From: an uncultured Clostridia bacterium
GTDB lineage: Bacteria; Bacillota; Clostridia; Oscillospirales; Acutalibacteraceae
DNA length: 5,651 bases
Direction: 5' to 3'
Assembly (NCBI GenBank): GCA_905236975.1
Contig: CAJOQU010000137.1
Coordinates: 1-5,651 of the forward strand
This document shows, piece after piece, positions 1 through 5,448 of this stretch (positions are counted from its first letter, which is position 1; each line of letters begins with the position of its first letter). Both the position numbers and the translations under genes were made by a program. The notes under the pieces are model-generated. The model did not search any database. It was not told the DNA's origin and saw nothing but the letters and a program-made list of their open reading frames with translations.

Positions 1-2
1 AA

Positions 3-1877
3 TCCAAGGGGTCATTCGGTAAAGCCTACTCGCGGGATATGGCCTACGCCGCTTCACGTTATACCGAAGCCAAGCTGTCACCCATTGCAGCCGAGTTGTT
101 TGCCGATATTGATAAAGACACCGTGGATTTTGTGGACAATTATGACGCCACCATGAAGGAGCCGGTGCTGTTTCCCGTGACCTTTCCCACGGTGTTGGTC
201 AACGCCAATACCGGCATTGCGGTGGGCATGGCAAGCTCCATTTGCCCCTTTAATCTGCGCGAGGTCTGCGAAACCACCATCGCCTATATTCGTGATAACG
301 ATTGCAATGTGGCCGACACCCTGCTGGCGCCCGATTTTCCCATTGGCGGGCAGTTGTTGTATGACCGCGCTGAAATGGAAAAAATCTACGAAAGCGGCCG
401 CGGCAGCTTTAAGGTGCGGGGCGTTTATACCTATGACAAATCGCAAAACTGTATCGATATTACCGAAATCCCCCCCACGACCACGTCTGAGGCCATCATT
501 GAAAAAGTGATCGAGCTGGTCAAGCAGAAAAAAATCACCGAGATCAGTGACATTCGTGACGAGACCGACCTTGGGGGACTGAAGATCACCATTGATCTGA
601 AACGCGGCGCCGACCCCGAAAAGCTGATGAAAAAGGTCATGAAAATGACGCCGCTTGAAGACAGCTTTTCCTGCAACTTTAATATTTTGATTGCGGGTTC
701 CCCCCGCGTGATGGGCGTGAAAGAGATCATTTCGGAATGGGTGGCTTTTCGTGAGGAATGTGTGCGCCGCCGGGTCTTTTTCAAACTTTCCAAGGCCAAA
801 GACCGGCTGCACCTGTTAAAAGGTCTTGAAAAGATTTTGCTGGACATTGACAAGGCCATCAAGATCGTGCGGGAGACCGATGAAGAATCCCAGGTCGTGC
901 CGAATTTGATGATCGGCTTCGGCATTGATGAGGTGCAGGCCGAATATGTGGCTGAGATCAAACTGCGTCATTTAAACCGGGAATACATTTTAAAACGCAC
1001 GGCCGATATTGAAGCGTTGACCCGCGAAATTGCCGAGATGGAGGGAATCTTGCAGTCACGCGGTAAAGTGCTGAACATCATTGTGAAAGAGCTGAACGCC
1101 GTGGCGGATAAATACGGGCAGGAACGCAAAACGGCGCTGATTTCTCCCGCCGCGGACGAGGGCGAGACCGAAAATGAACCGTTGGATACCTCACCGGTCA
1201 CGCTGTTCTTCACCAAAGACGGTTACTTTAAAAAGATCACGCCGCAGTCCTTGCGCATGAGCGGCGAGCAAAAGCTGAAAGAGGGCGACGAGATCACCCA
1301 AACCTGTGAGAGTACCAACGCCGCCGAGCTGCTGTTTTTCACCAACAAGGGGCAGGTTTATAAATCCCGCACGGCCGATTTCGGGGATTCCAAGGCAAGC
1401 GTGTTGGGCGATTTTGTGGCGTCTAAATTGGAGTTTGACGAGGCTGAAAGCGCCCTTTATATGGTTGAAACAACCGATTACGCCGGGCATATGATCTTTG
1501 TGTTTGATAACGGGCGGGTGGCCAAGGTGCCGCTTTCCTCCTACCAAACCAAGACCAACCGTAAAAAGTTGATCAAGGCGTACTGCGAGAAATTCACACT
1601 GCATACCATTTTGTTTGTGAAGGAGGAGACCGAGCTGCTGCTCACCTCCACCAACGGGCGCATGCTGATCGTGAATACCGCGTCGTTGCCGGCCAAGACC
1701 ACCAAGGATAACGGCGGCATTGCCGTTATGACCCAAAAGAAGGGGCAACGCCTGTTAAAGGTGGAGTGTTACCACGGGGAGCTGGAAAGCGATCATCGCT
1801 ACCGTACCCGCAATCTTCCCGCGGCGGGCAGTAAAAAACCGTCCGGCACCGCCGAACAGGAAACCATATCTTTTTAA
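3..1877 (+). CDS. parC: DNA topoisomerase IV subunit A (ParC-like), 5'-truncated by window edge
   Basis: This is the A subunit of a type IIA topoisomerase, which cuts and rejoins duplex DNA and works with an ATPase B subunit (ParE/GyrB, not in the window). The open frame runs back to the window edge, so the ATG at 39 is internal. About 100 N-terminal residues are missing, judging from E. coli GyrA/ParC numbering; 624 residues are visible. The active-site tyrosine lies in the motif AASRYTEAKL, with its codon at 60-62. It is followed by the breakage-reunion core (EPVLFPVTFPTVLVN, then GIAVGMAS) and a charged coiled-coil region around 750-1120. From about 1197 there are at least four GyrA-CTD-like beta repeats, starting near 1197, 1326, 1488 and 1632 (for example LLFFTNKGQVYKS and IFVFDNGRVAKV). 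I see no GyrA box (QRRGGKG-like), which favours a ParC-type relaxase/decatenase over gyrase. The choice between parC and gyrA is an inference; the superfamily assignment is secure. Confidence 0.9.
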   Translation, partial: SKGSFGKAYSRDMAYAASRYTEAKLSPIAAELFADIDKDTVDFVDNYDATMKEPVLFPVTFPTVLVNANTGIAVGMASSICPFNLREVCETTIAYIRDNDCNVADTLLAPDFPIGGQLLYDRAEMEKIYESGRGSFKVRGVYTYDKSQNCIDITEIPPTTTSEAIIEKVIELVKQKKITEISDIRDETDLGGLKITIDLKRGADPEKLMKKVMKMTPLEDSFSCNFNILIAGSPRVMGVKEIISEWVAFREECVRRRVFFKLSKAKDRLHLLKGLEKILLDIDKAIKIVRETDEESQVVPNLMIGFGIDEVQAEYVAEIKLRHLNREYILKRTADIEALTREIAEMEGILQSRGKVLNIIVKELNAVADKYGQERKTALISPAADEGETENEPLDTSPVTLFFTKDGYFKKITPQSLRMSGEQKLKEGDEITQTCESTNAAELLFFTNKGQVYKSRTADFGDSKASVLGDFVASKLEFDEAESALYMVETTDYAGHMIFVFDNGRVAKVPLSSYQTKTNRKKLIKAYCEKFTLHTILFVKEETELLLTSTNGRMLIVNTASLPAKTTKDNGGIAVMTQKKGQRLLKVECYHGELESDHRYRTRNLPAAGSKKPSGTAEQETISF

Positions 1878-1923
1878 TGCGGAATAAGGTCGGCAAAGCG
1901 GGCAATATAAATTTGTTTAATAC

Positions 1924-1952
1924 TTGCAATTGCCATACAAATTATGTATAAT
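1924..1952 (+). promoter_or_regulatory. Predicted SigA-type promoter for valS
   Basis: A -35-like TTGCAA (1924-1929, 4 of 6 matches to TTGACA) is separated by 17 nt from a perfect -10 TATAAT (1947-1952). The site lies 47 nt past the topoisomerase stop in an AT-rich stretch, pointing towards valS. Predicted transcription start is near 1958-1960, which gives a leader of about 257 nt. This suggests valS is transcribed independently of the upstream gene. It is a sequence match only. Confidence 0.65.
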
Positions 1953-1955
1953 AAG

Positions 1956-1984
1956 AAAGCCGTCCGATCGGATCGGGCGGCTTT
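1956..1984 (+). promoter_or_regulatory. GC-rich hairpin at the predicted 5' end of the valS transcript
   Basis: AAAGCCGTCCGA (1956-1967) pairs with 1973-1984. It forms a 12-bp stem (one G-U) around a 5-nt loop, and one more A-T pair is possible inside. On the plus strand only three Ts follow (CTTTACG), so it is a poor intrinsic terminator for the topoisomerase gene. The minus-strand tail (CTTTCTTATTATA) is more T-rich, but no minus-strand gene needs it. Because it starts at about +1 of the predicted promoter, it may instead be a 5'-end stability hairpin. The role is uncertain; the pairing is directly visible. Confidence 0.5.
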
Positions 1985-2215
1985 ACGACGGAAAAAGCAA
2001 ACGCGAATGATTTTCCCGCCGATAACCTTATGATTTCCTAAACAATCCGTTTTATACAAACGGAAGCAAAAACCTAAATAACTTTCGAACGATTTCAATA
2101 TAGCGCGCCGTTTTTCGCACCGCCAAAGGGCGGCGACCTAAAAACGCGGCATTTCGGCCATTCTTTTCATGGCCGTTTGGTGCCTCGTGCGCGGCTGAAA
2201 GGAATGGTCATCAAC
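1985..2215 (+). promoter_or_regulatory. Structured non-coding leader upstream of valS
   Basis: No convincing gene lies here. Several hairpins can be drawn. 2046-2052 pairs with 2058-2064 (7 bp, loop TATAC). A compound stem joins CGTTTTT at 2109-2115 to AAAAACG at 2140-2146 and encloses CCGCC/GGCGG (2120-2124 with 2129-2133, loop AAAG). CGGCCA at 2155-2160 pairs with TGGCCG at 2170-2175. Firmicutes aminoacyl-tRNA synthetase genes often carry T-box leaders, but the conserved T-box sequence (AGGGTGGNACCGCG) is absent. A different RNA control or simple leader structure is possible; no known riboswitch class is recognised. Confidence 0.35.
2198..2203 (+). promoter_or_regulatory. valS ribosome binding site
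   Basis: AAAGGA lies 12 nt upstream of the ATG at 2216, a slightly long but usable spacing. It directly abuts the in-frame ATG at 2204, too close to serve that codon. It therefore supports 2216 as the start, in agreement with the protein family N-terminus. Confidence 0.6.
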
Positions 2216-4843
2216 ATGGCAAGAGAATTGGCAAAACAATATGACCCTAAACAGGTGGAGGATCGTATTTACGGCTTTTGGCTGGCGGGGCACTATTTCC
2301 ACGCCAAGTGCGAACCGGGCAAACCGACCTATACGATTGTGATCCCGCCGCCGAATATCACGGGGCAGCTGCACATGGGTCATGCGTTGGACAACACCTT
2401 GCAGGATATTTTGATCCGCTTTAAACGCATGCAGGGGTATGATACTTTATGGCTGCCCGGTACCGACCATGCCTCTATTGCGACCGAGGCCAAGATTGTG
2501 GAAAAAATGCGGGAAGAGGGTCTCACCAAAGAGCAGGTCGGGCGTGAGGGCTTTTTGGAGCGTGCGTGGAACTGGAAGGCGCAGTACGGCGGCCGCATTA
2601 TTGAACAGCTTAAAAAAATGGGATCCTCCTGCGATTGGGAGCGCGAGCGCTTCACCATGGACGAAGGCTGCAGCAAGGCCGTGAAAGAGGTCTTTGTCAA
2701 ACTGTATGAAAAGGGTCTGATTTACCGCGGCGAGCGCATTATCAACTGGTGCCCGCATTGCAAAACCTCCATCTCCGACGCCGAGGTGGAATATGAGGAG
2801 CAGGCCGGCCATTTTTGGCATTTGCGCTACCCGTTTAAAGACGGCAGCGGCTATTTAGAGCTTGCCACCACCCGCCCCGAGACCCTGCTGGGTGATACCG
2901 CCGTGGCGGTCAATCCGGATGACGACCGCTATCGGCATTTGGTTGGCAAAACCCTGATTTTGCCGTTGGTACACCGCGAAATCCCCGTGGTGGCTGACGA
3001 TTATGTGGAAATGGATTTCGGAACCGGCGTGGTTAAGATCACCCCCGCGCACGACCCGAACGACTTTGAAGTGGGTTTGCGCCACAACCTGCCGGTGCTG
3101 AATGTGTTGACCGAGGACGCCAAAATTACCGATGACTATCCCAAATACGCGGGCATGGATCGGTACGAAGCGCGCAAGGCCATTGTGGCCGATTTAGAGG
3201 CCGAAGGGGCGCTTGTTAAGGTAGAGGATTACAGCCATAACGTCGGCACCTGCTACCGCTGCGGCACCACGGTCGAGCCGCGTGTTTCCAAACAGTGGTT
3301 CGTGAAAATGAAGCCGCTGGCGGAACCGGCCATTGAAGCCGTGAAAAAGGGCGAGACCAAATTTGTGCCCGCCCGGTTTGAAAAAATCTATTTCCACTGG
3401 CTTGAAAATATTCGTGACTGGTGTATTTCCCGCCAGTTGTGGTGGGGTCACCGTATCCCGGCGTGGTACTGCGCCGACTGCGGCGAGATCACCGTTTCAA
3501 AGGAAGAAGCACATACCTGCGCCCATTGCGGCAGTACCCATATTGAGCAAGACCCTGACACGCTGGACACCTGGTTTTCTTCGGCGTTGTGGCCGTTTTC
3601 CACCCTTGGCTGGCCGGATGAAACCGAGGAATTCAAGCACTATTACCCCACCAATACCTTGGTCACGGGGTACGATATTATTCCGTTTTGGGTCATGCGC
3701 ATGATGTTCTCAGGCATCGAACAGACCGGGCAGGTTCCGTTTGATACCGTGTTGATTCACGGCCTGGTGCGGGATTCGCAGGGTCGAAAAATGTCGAAAT
3801 CGCTCGGCAACGGCGTTGACCCGCTGGAGGTTATTGACAAATACGGCGCCGACGCGCTGCGCTTTTCGCTTGCCACCGGCAACAGCCCCGGCAACGACAT
3901 GCGATATATCGACGAGCGGGTCGAAGCCAGCCGCAATTTTGCCAATAAACTGTGGAACGCGGCAAGGTTTATTCTAATGAATCTGCAAAGCGACGCGGTG
4001 CTGCCCCTTTCTCCGGCCGACTTTGCGCTGGAGGATAAATGGATCCTGTCACAGTACAATCGCCTGGTGGCTGATGTTACCGAAAACCTGGAAAGGTTCG
4101 AACTCGGCATGGCGGTGCAAAAACTGTATGACTTTATTTGGGACGTTTTTTGCGATTGGTATATTGAAATCAGTAAATCCCGTTTGAACGGGGAAGACCA
4201 ACAGGCGGCTGATACTGCCCGCAGCGTGCTGACCCATGTGTTCACCGGTATTTTAAAGCTGCTGCACCCGTTTATGCCCTTTATTACCGAGGAAATTTGG
4301 CAGTCTATGCCGCATAACGGCGAGGCTTTAATGGTAGAGGAATGGCCGAAGTTTGATCCTTCACTGGAATTTGCCGCCGAGGAAGCCGATTTTGAAAAGA
4401 TCATGGCGGTCATCCGTGCGGTGCGTAATCGCCGGGCCGAAATGAACGTGCCGCCCTCTAAGAAGGCAAGAGTTTGCATTGAAACCAAATTCCCCGCGGT
4501 GTTTCGTGCGGGAACGGCGTATCTTTGCCGGCTGGCCTATGCCTCAGAGGTGGAGGTCGGCGACAGCTTTTCCGGCGAGGGTGCGGTGCGCGTGATCACA
4601 GACGCCGCGACCGTATATATGCCCATGAACGAGCTGGTTGACTTAGAAGCCGAACGCGCCCGCCTGCAAAAAGAACTGCAAAAGGCAGTCAGCGATAAGG
4701 AGTTTTTTGAGAAAAAACTCAATAATCCCGCTTTTGTGGAAAAGGCGCCCGCCGCCGTGGTGGACGGTCAGCGCGCACAGCTTGCCAAGGTGCTGGAAAA
4801 AATCGCGATGCTGGAAACCAGCCTGAGGGCAATTAAGAATTAG
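2216..4843 (+). CDS. valS: Valyl-tRNA synthetase (EC 6.1.1.9)
   Basis: This cytoplasmic class I synthetase charges tRNA-Val with valine using ATP. The 875-residue length is normal for bacterial ValRS. Starting at ATG 2216 gives MARELAKQYDPK, the usual family N-terminus; the frame extends upstream to TTG 2177 and ATG 2204, but with no suitable RBS. Visible motifs in order are the HIGH box as HMGH (residues 53-56), TDHASIAT, the CP1 editing domain with TTRPET (218-223) and HDPND (279-283), CxxC pairs at 179/182, 346/349, 419/422 and 435/438 that suggest zinc binding, the ValRS-typical DTWFSS, and KMSKS (525-529). The anticodon-binding helical domain follows, ending in the C-terminal coiled-coil arm (about 804-875) that contacts tRNA. 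All catalytic and editing motifs are intact. It probably has its own promoter at 1924-1952. The last codon and TAG stop coincide with the first 7-nt unit of a repeat array, and transcription likely ends at 4887-4931. Confidence 0.97.
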   Translation: MARELAKQYDPKQVEDRIYGFWLAGHYFHAKCEPGKPTYTIVIPPPNITGQLHMGHALDNTLQDILIRFKRMQGYDTLWLPGTDHASIATEAKIVEKMREEGLTKEQVGREGFLERAWNWKAQYGGRIIEQLKKMGSSCDWERERFTMDEGCSKAVKEVFVKLYEKGLIYRGERIINWCPHCKTSISDAEVEYEEQAGHFWHLRYPFKDGSGYLELATTRPETLLGDTAVAVNPDDDRYRHLVGKTLILPLVHREIPVVADDYVEMDFGTGVVKITPAHDPNDFEVGLRHNLPVLNVLTEDAKITDDYPKYAGMDRYEARKAIVADLEAEGALVKVEDYSHNVGTCYRCGTTVEPRVSKQWFVKMKPLAEPAIEAVKKGETKFVPARFEKIYFHWLENIRDWCISRQLWWGHRIPAWYCADCGEITVSKEEAHTCAHCGSTHIEQDPDTLDTWFSSALWPFSTLGWPDETEEFKHYYPTNTLVTGYDIIPFWVMRMMFSGIEQTGQVPFDTVLIHGLVRDSQGRKMSKSLGNGVDPLEVIDKYGADALRFSLATGNSPGNDMRYIDERVEASRNFANKLWNAARFILMNLQSDAVLPLSPADFALEDKWILSQYNRLVADVTENLERFELGMAVQKLYDFIWDVFCDWYIEISKSRLNGEDQQAADTARSVLTHVFTGILKLLHPFMPFITEEIWQSMPHNGEALMVEEWPKFDPSLEFAAEEADFEKIMAVIRAVRNRRAEMNVPPSKKARVCIETKFPAVFRAGTAYLCRLAYASEVEVGDSFSGEGAVRVITDAATVYMPMNELVDLEAERARLQKELQKAVSDKEFFEKKLNNPAFVEKAPAAVVDGQRAQLAKVLEKIAMLETSLRAIKN

Positions 4844-4885
4844 TAATGAGTAATTAGTAATTAGTAATTAGTAATGAGTAATGAA
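4837..4885 (+). repeat. Heptanucleotide array A (forward units)
   Basis: There are seven contiguous 7-nt units: GAATTAG, TAATGAG, TAATTAG three times, TAATGAG and TAATGAA. Only unit positions 1 and 5 vary, apart from the last base of the final unit. The first unit contains the valS stop codon. The array is immediately followed by the terminator stem and is inverted relative to arrays B and C-right. Confidence 0.95.
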
Positions 4886-4886
4886 C

Positions 4887-4931
4887 AAAACACCAAGCCA
4901 CTGCAAAAGCAGAAAAGCTTGGTGTTTTTTT
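4887..4931 (+). terminator. Intrinsic terminator of valS, possibly bidirectional
   Basis: ACACCAAGC (4890-4898) pairs with GCTTGGTGT (4917-4925), extended by three A-T pairs. A nested CTGC-AAAA-GCAG hairpin occupies 4901-4912, and the T run is 4925-4931. In the opposite direction the stem is followed by TTTTG, so it may also stop transcripts of the minus-strand gene that ends at 4998. It lies between the inverted arrays A and B. Confidence 0.88.
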
Positions 4932-4943
4932 AATGCCTTTTTA

Positions 4944-4961
4944 AATTGATAATTATCAATT
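4944..4961. repeat. 18-bp perfect palindrome
   Basis: AATTGATAATTATCAATT is identical to its own reverse complement. It sits between the terminator and array B and blends into the B units. It could form a cruciform or bind a dimeric protein, or may just be a degenerate meeting point of inverted repeat units. Its function is unknown. Confidence 0.85.
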
Positions 4962-4962
4962 C

Positions 4963-5004
4963 CTAATTCCTAATTACTAATTGCTCATTACTAATTACTA
5001 ATTA
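4963..5004 (-). repeat. Heptanucleotide array B (reverse units)
   Basis: Six contiguous units read CTAATTC, CTAATTA, CTAATTG, CTCATTA, CTAATTA and CTAATTA on the plus strand. Their reverse complements are NAATKAG units like those of array A. The unit at 4998-5004 supplies the TAG stop of the minus-strand small gene. Arrays A and B could pair imperfectly around the terminator. Confidence 0.95.
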
Positions 5005-5345
5005 TTTTTAGCGCTTTTGGTAATGGAGATGAGTATTTTAATAAGTTCCTGACAATCAGAATAAAGGCTTTCAAATTGTTCGGCGGTGAGATACTCGGTT
5101 TCATGAAGAATTTCAAGCCAATATTCCGTTTCGCTTGCTTCCTTTAGGGAAATGTAAAGCTTTGAATAAAAATCCCTCTTACTCTGACCATAAAGTGCTT
5201 CTTTCACATTAGCGCCGATACTGGTACCGCTTTTTAGAAGTTGCTTGGAAAGTACCCATTCGTTTTTGTTGGAAGTGAGAAATTGATATACACGGATAAT
5301 GCGAATCGCAAAAGCCTTGCTTTTCATGGCAATCGCATTGTCCAT
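4998..5345 (-). CDS. Four-helix-bundle protein, 23S rRNA intervening-sequence (IVP/S23, Avd-like) family
   Basis: This 115-residue protein is intact and of normal family length (about 115-125). The recognisable core is LLKSGTSIGANVKEA (residues 36-50), followed by a charged GQSKRDFYSKL stretch and KEASETEYWLEIL (68-80). Four amphipathic helices are suggested at about 8-25, 29-50, 55-83 and 87-113. There is no signal peptide or membrane segment. Homologues occur in intervening sequences of 23S rRNA genes, as stand-alone genes, and as the Avd partner of reverse transcriptases in diversity-generating retroelements; for most, the molecular role is unknown, and none is assigned here. The ATG at 5345-5343 follows a strong GGGGGGTGGAG purine tract (5358-5348), which supports this start. 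The gene is AT-richer than its neighbours and is flanked on both sides by heptad arrays; its stop codon lies inside array B. No reverse transcriptase or rRNA is present in the window. Family call is firm; function is not known. Confidence 0.88.
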   Translation of the reverse strand: MDNAIAMKSKAFAIRIIRVYQFLTSNKNEWVLSKQLLKSGTSIGANVKEALYGQSKRDFYSKLYISLKEASETEYWLEILHETEYLTAEQFESLYSDCQELIKILISITKSAKNN

Positions 5346-5363
5346 CTCTCCACCCCCCTTTTT
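5346..5363 (-). promoter_or_regulatory. Ribosome binding site of the IVP-family gene
   Basis: Read on the minus strand, AAAAAGGGGGGTGGAGAG directly precedes the ATG. The purine-rich core resembles AAAGGAGGTG and ends about 5 nt from the start codon. This is unusually strong for an apparent accessory gene and suggests the protein is really made. Confidence 0.7.
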
Positions 5364-5365
5364 GC

Positions 5366-5392
5366 AAATTAGTAATTATGAATTAGTAATTG
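5366..5392 (+). repeat. Heptanucleotide array C-left (forward units)
   Basis: The units are AAATTAG, TAATTAT, GAATTAG and a partial TAATTG, so this array is more degenerate than the others. It starts 20 bp upstream of the small gene's start codon and is inverted relative to array B on the gene's other side. A weak minus-strand -10 match (CATAAT, 5380-5375) falls within it, with only a poor -35. Confidence 0.8.
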
Positions 5393-5448
5393 CTCATTCC
5401 TAATTGCTCATTGCTCATTACTAATTACTAATTACTCATTGCTCATTA
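5393..5448 (-). repeat. Heptanucleotide array C-right (reverse units)
   Basis: There are eight contiguous units: CTCATTC, CTAATTG, CTCATTG, CTCATTA, CTAATTA, CTAATTA, CTCATTG and CTCATTA. This is the longest array in the window. It abuts C-left head to head. Its outer five units match array A in inverted orientation at 33 of 35 positions. The TAA stop of the downstream minus-strand gene lies inside it. Confidence 0.95.

Larger units (their letters stand above)
4844..5448. mobile_element. Candidate non-autonomous element carrying an IVP/S23 four-helix-bundle gene
   Basis: The 605-bp segment is bounded by an inverted repeat: 4844-4878 matches the reverse complement of 5414-5448 at 33 of 35 positions. 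It contains the terminator, a palindrome, two further inverted heptad arrays and one intact small gene on the minus strand. It is AT-richer than its surroundings: 24/60 GC at 5041-5100 and 22/60 at 5161-5220, against 37/60 at 2881-2940 in valS. It sits exactly between the 3' ends of two convergent genes. No transposase is encoded and no target-site duplication is evident, so any mobilisation would have to be in trans. The boundaries and mobility are inferred from symmetry and composition. Confidence 0.5.

Noticed and set aside
78..812. Long minus-strand open frame opposite the topoisomerase gene, and similar ones opposite valS
   Set aside because: These are codon-bias shadows: rich in His/Gly or Ser/Arg, without RBS or domains, and fully overlapping strongly supported genes.
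1874..2098. Minus-strand 74-codon open frame in the valS leader
   Set aside because: It starts at TTG without an RBS, runs across hairpins and the promoter, and its protein has no recognisable composition or motif.
2176..2196. Possible T-box core (TTTGGTGCC then CGCGG) just upstream of valS
   Set aside because: It matches only the TGGN part of the T-box consensus; the flanking bases, terminator/antiterminator pairing and Stem I features are not there.
2169..2198. Nine-codon upstream ORF (MAVWCLVRG) ending at the valS RBS, with two valine codons
   Set aside because: No purine-rich RBS precedes it, its ATG sits in a hairpin, and two separated Val codons are too few for a convincing attenuation leader peptide.
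2177..2215. Upstream extension of valS to TTG 2177 or ATG 2204
   Set aside because: The only good Shine-Dalgarno site (2198-2203) lies inside or against these starts, and the extra residues do not look like a ValRS N-terminus.
4837..5448. CRISPR array
   Set aside because: The repeats are contiguous 7-mers without unique spacers and no cas gene is present.
4844..5448. A 23S rRNA intervening sequence in place
   Set aside because: The flanks are protein-coding (valS and a minus-strand gene), with no rRNA sequence on either side; only the encoded protein is of that family.
4844..5448. A diversity-generating retroelement
   Set aside because: An Avd-like protein is present, but no reverse transcriptase, template repeat or variable repeat is in the window.
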